A DNA stretch of 21,037 nt from assembly GCA_965365655.1 (NCBI GenBank), contig CBDUCN010000049.1:1-21037 (forward strand), given 5' to 3'. Each line of letters starts with the position of its first letter. Positions within the stretch are counted from its first letter, which is position 1. This DNA comes from JBFHNV01 sp965365655 (lineage in GTDB: Bacteria; Pseudomonadota; Gammaproteobacteria; HK1). The position numbers and the translations under genes were made by a program. The notes under the pieces were generated by a model. That model saw nothing but the letters and a program-made list of their open reading frames with translations. It had not been told where the DNA came from and ran no database searches. Positions 8,592 to 14,896 of this stretch are shown here, one piece after another.

Positions 8592-10190
8592 CTACATCCG
8601 CGGCACGGGCGTGAAGCCGGACGCCGGCGGCGCCGCGTGCGCGAGCGCGAGGCACAGCCCGAGCACGTCGCGGGTCTGCGCCGGCTCGATGATGCCGTCG
8701 TCCCACAGCCGCGACGTCGCGTAGTACGGATCGGACTGCTCGGCGTACTGCGCGCGCACGCCGCGCTCGAGCGCGGCGAGCTCCGCCGGGTCGGCCTGGC
8801 CGCGGTGCATGCTCGAGCGCCGCAGCTCCAGCATCACGTTGCTCGCGACGTCGGCGCTCATCGTCGCGATCTCGGCGCCGGGCCACGAGAACAGGAAGCG
8901 CGGCCAGAAGCCGCGCCCGCACATGCCGTAGTTTCCGGCGCCGTACGAGCCGCCGACGATCACGGTGAAGCGCGGCACGCGGGCCACGGACATCGCGTAG
9001 ACCATCTTCGCCGAGTGCTTCGCGATGCCGCCGCGCTCCGCCTCGCTGCCGACCATGTAGCCGGAGATGTTCTGCAGGAACAGCAGCGGGACGCCGCGCT
9101 GGTCGCAGCGCGCGATGAAGTGCGCGGCCTTCAGCGCCGACTCGCTGTACAGCGCGCCGTTGTTGCCGAGGATCCCGACCGGGAAGCCGTGGATCCACGC
9201 GGTGCCCGCGACCAGCGTCTCGCCCCAGTGCGGCTTGAACTCGCTGAACTCGCTGTCGTCGACCAGGCGCGCGAGGATCTCGCGCACGTCGTACGGCGTG
9301 CGCCGGTCCGGCGGGATCACGCCCGCGATCTCCGCGGCGTCGTGGCGCGGCGGGCGCGCGGCGCGCGGCGGCGTCAGGTCCCGGCGCCGGTTCGCCCCGG
9401 CGACGATCTCGCGCACCCGCGCGAGCGCCTGCGGCTCGTCCTCGGCGAGGTCGTCCGACACCCCGGACACGCGGGTGTGCATCTCGGCGCCGCCGAGCGA
9501 CTCGCCGTCCACGTCCTCGTTGATCGCGACCTTGACGATGGACGGCCCGCCGAGGTGGATGCGCGCGTTGCCGCGCACCATCACGACGTCGTCCGACAGC
9601 GCCGGGATGTACGCGCCGCCCGCGGTGCAGCCGCCGAACACCGCCGAGATCTGCGGCAGACCGGCGGCCGACATCCGGCACTGGCGCAGGAAGGTGTTGC
9701 CGAAGTGGTCGCGGTCCGGGAACACGCGGTCCTGCTCCGGGAGATAGGCGCCGCCGCAATCCACGAGGTAGATGCAGGGCAGCCGGTTCTCCTCGGCGAT
9801 CTCCTGCGCGCGCACGTGCTTCTTGACGGTCTCGTGGAAGAACGACCCGCCCTTCACGGTCGCGTCGTTCGCGATCACCATGCACGGCGTGCCGCTCACC
9901 ATCGCGATGCCGGTCACGATGCCGGCCGCCGGCACCTCGTTGCCGTACTGGCCCCACGCGGCCAGCGTGGACAGCTCGAGGAACGGGCTGCCGGGATCGG
10001 CCAGCAGGTCGATGCGCTCGCGCACCAGCAGCTTGCCGCGCGCGCGGTGGCGCTCGATGTGGCGGTCCCGCCCGCCGCCGACCGCGTGCGCGAGGCGCTC
10101 GCGCAGCACCGCGAGGCGCGCGTCATGGTGCTCCCGGTTGCGGGCGAAGTCCTCCGCCTGCGGGTCCACCCGGCTGTGCAGGATGCTCAT
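8592..10190 (-). CDS. Acyl-CoA carboxylase carboxyltransferase (beta) subunit, methylcrotonyl-CoA carboxylase-like
   Basis: A 532-residue two-domain crotonase-fold carboxyltransferase that moves CO2 from carboxybiotin to an acyl-CoA. Both halves are present: N-terminal ARGKLLVRERIDLLADPGS, YLVDCGGAYLPEQ and GGCTAGGAYIPALSD; C-terminal LFLQNISGYMVG, GGSYGAGNYGMCGRGF and DPYYATSRLWDDGIIEP. Length and the GAGNYGMCGR block fit the methylcrotonyl/geranyl-CoA carboxylase branch rather than propionyl-CoA carboxylase. The usual MGGEQAA motif is replaced by MSADVAS at residues 444-450, which is odd and could affect specificity. The ATG at 10190 gives the family's normal N-terminus; upstream frame to 10352 is unsupported. 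It is the first gene of the carboxylase operon and faces the plus-strand MaoC-CitE-AceK unit across 193 bases. Confidence 0.92.
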   Translation of the reverse strand: MSILHSRVDPQAEDFARNREHHDARLAVLRERLAHAVGGGRDRHIERHRARGKLLVRERIDLLADPGSPFLELSTLAAWGQYGNEVPAAGIVTGIAMVSGTPCMVIANDATVKGGSFFHETVKKHVRAQEIAEENRLPCIYLVDCGGAYLPEQDRVFPDRDHFGNTFLRQCRMSAAGLPQISAVFGGCTAGGAYIPALSDDVVMVRGNARIHLGGPSIVKVAINEDVDGESLGGAEMHTRVSGVSDDLAEDEPQALARVREIVAGANRRRDLTPPRAARPPRHDAAEIAGVIPPDRRTPYDVREILARLVDDSEFSEFKPHWGETLVAGTAWIHGFPVGILGNNGALYSESALKAAHFIARCDQRGVPLLFLQNISGYMVGSEAERGGIAKHSAKMVYAMSVARVPRFTVIVGGSYGAGNYGMCGRGFWPRFLFSWPGAEIATMSADVASNVMLELRRSSMHRGQADPAELAALERGVRAQYAEQSDPYYATSRLWDDGIIEPAQTRDVLGLCLALAHAAPPASGFTPVPRM

Positions 10191-10383
10191 GCTCGTCTCG
10201 ATGCGCGCCGGTGCAGGAGGCGCGGCCGGAAAATGACGGATCGTGCGGCGGGGATCAACGTGCGCCTCCCGGGCCGGCGGGGCCGCGCCGCCGCGCGCGC
10301 CCCGGCCGCCGCGCGCCCACGGAGGCTTCCGCGCGCCGGGGTTCAGGCACAATACCCGTTCACTGTCCGACGGGGGATCGCCG
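10191..10383. promoter_or_regulatory. 193-bp divergent intergenic region between carboxylase operon and MaoC-lyase-AceK operon
   Basis: This is the only space between the two divergently read catabolic units, so it should hold promoters for both. On the plus strand a -10-like CACAAT (10348-10353) precedes the MaoC start, with no good -35. GGGGGAT at 10372-10378 is the likely Shine-Dalgarno site for the ATG at 10384. I found no clear operator dyad and no adjacent regulator gene. The -10 suggestion is weak. Confidence 0.35.
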
Positions 10384-10836
10384 ATGGCCGGCCTGCACTA
10401 CGAGGAGTTCGAGATCGGCATGGAGTTCAACCATGCCCTGACGCGCACCGTGACGGAGATGGACAACACGCTGTTCTGCGCGCTGACCCACAACCCGCAG
10501 CCGCTGCACCTGGACGCCGAGTTCGCGAAGCAGACCGAGTTCGGCGAGCGGCTGGTGAACAGCCTGTTCACGCTGGGGCTGATCATCGGCGTCTCGGTGG
10601 GCGACACCACGCTGGGCACCACCATCGCGAACCTCGGCATGACGGACGTGCGCTTCGCGAACCCGGTGTTCCACGGCGACACCATCCGCGTCGTGACCCG
10701 CGTGAAGGACATGCGCGAGTCGCGCTCGCGTCCCGAGGCGGGCCTGGTGGTGTTCGAGCACAGCGGCTACAACCAGCGCGGCGACGAGGTGGCGTACTGC
10801 GTGCGCACCGCGTTCATGAAGAAGCGCCCCGCATGA
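10384..10836 (+). CDS. MaoC family dehydratase, Rv2499c/itaconyl-CoA hydratase-like
   Basis: A 150-residue hot-dog protein of the MaoC family. The helix that carries the catalytic residues reads ALTHNPQPLHLD at about residues 33-44. Compared with the canonical GDxNPxH, the Asp position is N37 and the Asn position is Q39, while H42 is kept. This altered form is what I recall for MaoC proteins that hydrate branched or dicarboxylic CoA esters, such as mesaconyl- or itaconyl-CoA and mycobacterial Rv2499c. A GGGGGA Shine-Dalgarno site lies six bases before the ATG, and family similarity starts here (HYEEFEIGMEF). Its TGA overlaps the next gene's ATG as ATGA, tying it to the CitE-type lyase. Predicted role: hydrate 3-methylglutaconyl-CoA or itaconyl-CoA to the substrate of that lyase. 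The exact substrate is inferred. Confidence 0.88.
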   Translation: MAGLHYEEFEIGMEFNHALTRTVTEMDNTLFCALTHNPQPLHLDAEFAKQTEFGERLVNSLFTLGLIIGVSVGDTTLGTTIANLGMTDVRFANPVFHGDTIRVVTRVKDMRESRSRPEAGLVVFEHSGYNQRGDEVAYCVRTAFMKKRPA

Positions 10837-11768
10837 GCGCGGCGCCGGCCCGCCTCAACCGCTCGTTCCTGTTCGTCCCCGGCGACAGCGAGCGCAAGCT
10901 CGAGAAGGCGCGCTCGAACGAGGCCGACGCGCTGATCCTGGACCTCGAGGACGCGGTCGCCGACGCGCGCCAGGACCTCGCGCGCGGGATGGTGCGCGAG
11001 TACCTGCAGGCGAATGCGGACCGCTCGCGCCAGGAGCTGTGGGTGCGCATCAACCCGCTGGACAGCCCGCTGGCGCTGCCGGACCTGGTCGCCGCGATGC
11101 CGGGACGGCCCGACGGCATCGTGGTGCCGAAGGTGGACGGCGCGCAGGACGTGAACCGGCTCGGCAGCTATCTGGACGCGCTGGAGGCCCGCGAGGGGCT
11201 CGACGCCGGCAGCACCCGCATCCTGTGCGTCGCGACCGAGACCGCGGCCTCGCTGCTCGGCTTCGGGAGCTATCTCGACGGCGTCACCCCGCGCCTCAGC
11301 GCGATGACCTGGGGCGCCGAGGACCTCGCCGCGGCGCTCGGCGCGAGCGACAACCGCCACCCGCGGGGCGGCGAGTACGACGACCCCTACCGTCTCGCGC
11401 GCTCGCTGACCCTCGCGACCTGCCGCGCGATCGACGTGCAGGCGGTGGGCGTCGTGTACACCGACTACCGCGACGACGCCGGCTTCGAGGCCGACTGCCT
11501 GTACGACCGGCGCTCGGGCTTCGTCGGCAAGATCGCGATCCACCCCGCGCAGCCGCCGATCGCGAACCGCGCGTTCACGCCGTCGGACGACGAGGTGGCC
11601 TTCGCGCGCCGGGTGGTGGCCGCGTTCGAGGACAACCCGGGCGTCGGCACCGTGGGCCTCGACGGGCGGATGCTGGACATGCCGCACCTCAAGCAGGCGC
11701 GCAACACCCTCGCGCTGGCCGACGCGATCGCCGCGCGCGCGGCGCCGCACGGCGGGGTCCGAGCGTGA
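10833..11768 (+). CDS. CitE-family CoA-ester lyase (citramalyl-/HMG-CoA/malyl-CoA lyase type)
   Basis: A 311-residue HpcH/HpaI-CitE superfamily TIM-barrel enzyme that cleaves beta-hydroxyacyl-CoA esters in a Mg-dependent retro-Claisen reaction. It begins RSFLFVPGDSERKLEKA and has LILDLEDAV, WVRINPLDSPL, VPKVDG, TETAASLLGF with the Mg-ligand Glu near residue 136, WGAEDLAAALGA with the Mg-ligand Asp near residue 164, and GKIAIHPAQ. No citrate lyase alpha or gamma subunit is nearby, so it is a stand-alone CoA-ester lyase. In M. tuberculosis the comparable Rv2498c lies next to the same partner genes and acts on (S)-citramalyl-CoA and (R)-HMG-CoA; acetyl-CoA plus pyruvate or acetoacetate would be the products here. 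The start overlaps the MaoC stop (ATGA). aceK follows after 37 bases. Confidence 0.88.
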   Translation: MSAAPARLNRSFLFVPGDSERKLEKARSNEADALILDLEDAVADARQDLARGMVREYLQANADRSRQELWVRINPLDSPLALPDLVAAMPGRPDGIVVPKVDGAQDVNRLGSYLDALEAREGLDAGSTRILCVATETAASLLGFGSYLDGVTPRLSAMTWGAEDLAAALGASDNRHPRGGEYDDPYRLARSLTLATCRAIDVQAVGVVYTDYRDDAGFEADCLYDRRSGFVGKIAIHPAQPPIANRAFTPSDDEVAFARRVVAAFEDNPGVGTVGLDGRMLDMPHLKQARNTLALADAIAARAAPHGGVRA

Positions 11769-11805
11769 GCAGCGCCCCGAGCCGCCCGACGCGCGGGCGG
11801 GGCGC

Positions 11806-13581
11806 ATGAGCGCGCAGGAGGCGGGCGAGACCGCGAGCGCCGCCGAGCACGCGCGCGGCGTCGCGGCCTGCGCCGACACGGAGCAGCGCCTCGAGCTCAC
11901 CGTGCGCTGGCTGCTGGACGAGTTCGAGGCCTACTACCGCGCGTCGCGCCGCATCCCGGCGCTGGCCAAGCAGGCCTTCGAGCGCGCCGACCCCGCGACG
12001 TCGCTGACGCTGAGCCGCGAGCGGCTGTCGATGTACAGCGTGCGCATCGAGCGCCTGGGCCCGGAGCTGAAGGCCGCGTTTCCCGAGATCGCCGAGGACG
12101 AGGCGCTGTGGGATCGCATCGAGGCGCTGTACCTGCCGCGCATCGAGGGCCGCTACGAGGCCGACCTCGTGTTCGCGTTCTTCCACTCCGTGCGCCGGCG
12201 CGTCTACCAAGGCGAATGGAAGCCGGTGGAGTACGCGTTCCAGGACGCGATCGAGCATCCGTACGCCGGCGCCGCGGTGCACCGCAGCTTCGCGGTCGAC
12301 GGGCGGGTGGACGCGGCCACCGTGCAGGCGATGCTCGAGATCCCGGGCTTCGAGGTGCCGTATCGCGACGCCCCCGGCGACGCGGCCCTGATCGCGGAGC
12401 GCGTCAACGCCGAGTGCCCGGATCCGATCCGGCGCATCGACGTCGTCGAGGCGGGCTTCTTCCGGCGCTGGGGGGCGAACCTGGTCGGGCGCGTCGTGCT
12501 GCGCGACGGCCGGATGACGCCGCTGATCATCGCGCTGTTCATCGAGGACGGGGCAATCGTCGCCGACGCCGTGATCACCCGCGAGGCCGACGCCCACAAC
12601 CTGTTCAGCTCCACGCTCGCGAACTTCCACGTCACGCACAGCCGCTATCACGAGCTCGCTGCGTTCCTGCACACGATCATGCCGAAGCGCCCGCTCGGCC
12701 TGCACTACTCCACCATCGGCTTCAATCACGTCGGCAAGGTCGCGGTGATGAACGAGCTCGAGACCGAGATCCGCGACACCGGCGAGGTGTTCCGCACCGC
12801 GGTGGGCTTTCGCGGCACCGTCGCCATCGGCTTCGCGGCGCCGTCGTCGGACTACAACCTCAAGGTGATCCGCGACGAGCCCACCGCGCAGTACAAGTGG
12901 GGAACCTTCGAGGGCATCCAGACGGTGCTCGAGAAGTACAAGCGGGTGCACGAGATCAACCGCGCCGGCAGCATGCTGGACAACATCATCTACTACAACC
13001 TGAAGCTGGACCGCGCGTGGTTCGACCCGGCGCTTCTGGACGAGCTCACGCGCGACGCGAGCGAGAGCGTGTCGCTGCGCGGAGACCTGGTGGTGCTGAA
13101 GTACCTGATCGTGCAGCGGCGCATGCGCCCGCTGCCGGTGTTCCTCGAGAACGCGTCGCGCGAGGACGCCGAGACCGCCGTCGTCAACCTCGGCTACTGC
13201 ATCAAGAACAACGCCGCGGCCAACGTGTTCAACAAGGACCTGGACGCGCGCAACTACGGCGTCAGCCGCTTCCTGAAGGTCTACCTGTACGACTACGACG
13301 CGCTGGAGCCCTTCACCGAGGTCAAGATCCGCAGCAACGCCGGGCGCGAGGAAGGCGAGGAGGACGTGCCAGACTGGTACTTCGAGGAGGGCGTGGTGTT
13401 CCTGCCGGAGGAGATCGAGGCCGGGCTGATGCTCGAGGACCGCCACCTGCGGCGGGTGTTCCGCGCGGTGCACGGCGACCTGCTGACGGTGGAGTACTGG
13501 CAGGGGGTGCAGGACCAGCTGCTCGCGGGCGAGGTGCCGATGGCGCAGTTCTACCCGCCGGAGTGCCGGCTGCGGCCCTGA
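11806..13581 (+). CDS. aceK: Isocitrate dehydrogenase kinase/phosphatase, divergent AceK
   Basis: A 591-residue AceK-family protein, close to the 578 residues of the E. coli enzyme that phosphorylates and dephosphorylates isocitrate dehydrogenase to divide flux between the TCA cycle and glyoxylate shunt. Similarity runs the full length: an N-terminal regulatory half (EGRYEADLVFAFFHSVRRR) and a kinase-like C-terminal half. The kinase residues appear retained: K353 in NLKVIRD, D478 and N483 in KDLDARNYG, and D496 in LYDYD. Normally strict blocks are changed: the usual PGDMLFKNFG is NKDLDARNYG, and HDRVGRMADT is INRAGSMLDN. This points to a divergent branch whose dual activity cannot be assumed. 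It follows the lyase by 37 bases and is probably co-transcribed with it. No aceA, aceB or icd is in view. Confidence 0.86.
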   Translation: MSAQEAGETASAAEHARGVAACADTEQRLELTVRWLLDEFEAYYRASRRIPALAKQAFERADPATSLTLSRERLSMYSVRIERLGPELKAAFPEIAEDEALWDRIEALYLPRIEGRYEADLVFAFFHSVRRRVYQGEWKPVEYAFQDAIEHPYAGAAVHRSFAVDGRVDAATVQAMLEIPGFEVPYRDAPGDAALIAERVNAECPDPIRRIDVVEAGFFRRWGANLVGRVVLRDGRMTPLIIALFIEDGAIVADAVITREADAHNLFSSTLANFHVTHSRYHELAAFLHTIMPKRPLGLHYSTIGFNHVGKVAVMNELETEIRDTGEVFRTAVGFRGTVAIGFAAPSSDYNLKVIRDEPTAQYKWGTFEGIQTVLEKYKRVHEINRAGSMLDNIIYYNLKLDRAWFDPALLDELTRDASESVSLRGDLVVLKYLIVQRRMRPLPVFLENASREDAETAVVNLGYCIKNNAAANVFNKDLDARNYGVSRFLKVYLYDYDALEPFTEVKIRSNAGREEGEEDVPDWYFEEGVVFLPEEIEAGLMLEDRHLRRVFRAVHGDLLTVEYWQGVQDQLLAGEVPMAQFYPPECRLRP

Positions 13582-13607
13582 GCGCCCCGGGCCCCGGCGC
13601 ATCGCAC

Positions 13608-13652
13608 GTCCGGTCGATGTGGTCCATACTTCATGGACCACATCGACCGGAC
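13608..13652. repeat. Perfect 20-bp inverted repeat spanning the ATPase start codon
   Basis: Arms 13608-13627 and 13633-13652 are exact reverse complements with a 5-base loop, ACTTC. The repeat starts 27 bases after the aceK stop. The right arm begins exactly with the ATG of the longest reading of the following ATPase gene. It could be a transcription terminator for the upstream operon (no T-run follows), an operator dyad, or an RNA hairpin that sequesters the start codon. The match was checked base by base. Confidence 0.9.
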
Positions 13653-14841
13653 ACGCGCCATGGCACGCCCCGCGCCCCCCGCACCGCCGTTCCCCCGCGG
13701 CCTCGCCGTCGGCGCCGCGTTCTGCAACCGCGAGCGCGAGCGCGAGGAGCTCGCGCGCCGGGTGCGCGACGGCGTGCACACCTGGCTGGCCGCTCCGCGG
13801 CGCCACGGCAAGACCAGCCTGCTCAACCAGATCCTGGTCGACCTCGCCCGGCGCCGCGGCGCGCCGCGGGTGCGCGGGGTGATCGTGGACCTGCTGCCGT
13901 CGCACGACCGGCTCGCCGCGCAGCGCGCGATCCTCGACGCCGTCGGCACCGCGGTGGCCGCCGCGCTGCCCACGCACCGGCGCATCCTCGACGCCGCCGC
14001 GCGCTTCTTCTCGGGCCTGCGCCCGCGGCTCGCGGTGTCGCTGTCCGGGCCCAGGCTGGAGCTGGGCGCCGACGACGATCGCCCCGAGTCCATCGCCGAG
14101 GCCCTGCTCGGGCTGGACGCGGTCGCGCGTGCGGAGAAGCTGCGCGTCGCGCTGGTGCTCGACGAGTTCCAGCAGGTGGGCGAGCTGGCCGAGGCGGCGC
14201 CGCTCGAGGCGGGCGTGCGCCACGCGGTGGAGCGCGCCGCCGCGGTGACCTACGTGTTCTCCGGCAGCCACCGCCGGCTGCTGGAGCAGGCCTTCACCGA
14301 TCCGTCGCGCCCGCTGTATCACCTGTGCGATCCGCTGGCCATCGAGCGGATCGGCGCCGACGCGTACGCCGCGTGGCTCGCGGGCCATGCGCGGGCGCGC
14401 TGGGCGAAGGATCTGGACCCCGGCGCCGGCGCCGCGATCCTCGCGTGCACCGAGCGCCATCCGTGGTACGTGAACCGGCTGTGCGAGCGCCTGTGGCGCG
14501 CCGACGCGCCGCCGGACGCCGCCGCGGTGGAGGTCGCCTGGGCCACCCTCGCGGCGACCTGGAAGGACTGGCTCGCGACGCTCATCGACTCGCTGAGCCG
14601 CCAGCAGCTCGCGGTGCTGGTCGCGCTCGCGGACGCGGCCACCGACAGCCCCACCGGGCGCGACTTCCTGAGCCGCTGCCGGGTGCCGAAGTCCAGCGTC
14701 GCGCAGGCGCTGGACGTGCTGCTCGCGCGCGACCACGTGTTCCGCGACGGGCAGGGGCTCTACCGGCTCGTCGACCCGGCGCTGCGCGCGTACCTGAAGG
14801 GCGACCGGGTGCGGCTGCCGGGGCGCGGCGCCGCCGAGTGA
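13633..14841 (+). CDS. P-loop ATPase with C-terminal winged-helix-like region (archaeal ATPase/STAND-like)
   Basis: A 402-residue ATPase of the AAA-like ATPase_2 type. It starts with a GAAFCNRERERELA-type entry helix, followed by Walker A APRRHGKTS (K60), Walker B VALVLDEFQ (D177, E178) and a sensor stretch YVFSGSHRRLL near residue 213. The C-terminal quarter (SPTGRDFLSRCRVPKSSVAQALDVLLARDHV, then YRLVDPALRAYL; shown here in outline) looks like a winged helix-turn-helix. Relatives are often orphan genes of unknown role, some linked to defence or mobile DNA; I do not assign a function. The longest start (13633) lies in the inverted repeat. An ATG at 13660 just beyond it, giving 393 residues, is equally plausible because neither start has a clear Shine-Dalgarno site. 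It is unrelated to the metabolic genes on either side and ends convergently with the MmgE/PrpD gene. Confidence 0.82.
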   Translation: MDHIDRTRAMARPAPPAPPFPRGLAVGAAFCNREREREELARRVRDGVHTWLAAPRRHGKTSLLNQILVDLARRRGAPRVRGVIVDLLPSHDRLAAQRAILDAVGTAVAAALPTHRRILDAAARFFSGLRPRLAVSLSGPRLELGADDDRPESIAEALLGLDAVARAEKLRVALVLDEFQQVGELAEAAPLEAGVRHAVERAAAVTYVFSGSHRRLLEQAFTDPSRPLYHLCDPLAIERIGADAYAAWLAGHARARWAKDLDPGAGAAILACTERHPWYVNRLCERLWRADAPPDAAAVEVAWATLAATWKDWLATLIDSLSRQQLAVLVALADAATDSPTGRDFLSRCRVPKSSVAQALDVLLARDHVFRDGQGLYRLVDPALRAYLKGDRVRLPGRGAAE

Positions 14842-14849
14842 CCGGCGGC

Positions 14850-14886
14850 GCGCACGGGCGACCCGGGTGCGGCGGCGCCCGTGCGC
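14850..14886. terminator. Hairpin between convergent genes, possible bidirectional terminator
   Basis: GCGCACGGGCG at 14850-14860 is the exact reverse complement of CGCCCGTGCGC at 14876-14886, giving an 11-bp GC-rich stem with a 15-base loop that itself contains ACCCGGGT. It fills most of the 55-base gap between the ATPase stop (14841) and the MmgE/PrpD stop (14897). No T-run is present on either side, so intrinsic termination is uncertain. Confidence 0.45.
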
Positions 14887-14896
14887 CCCGCCGCGC

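Noticed and set aside
8587..9957. N-terminal extension of the biotin carboxylase frame
   Set aside because: It overlaps the carboxyltransferase gene, is Arg-rich, and lacks domain similarity; the GTG at 8586 fits the family start.
8637..10830. Long plus-strand frame running into the CitE-type lyase frame (8637-11768)
   Set aside because: Only the part from 10833 has family similarity. The upstream part is the complement of the carboxyltransferase, so this is not a fusion.
10833..11768. Citrate lyase beta subunit
   Set aside because: No citrate lyase alpha, gamma or ligase genes are present, and the MaoC and carboxylase context favours a stand-alone CoA-ester lyase.
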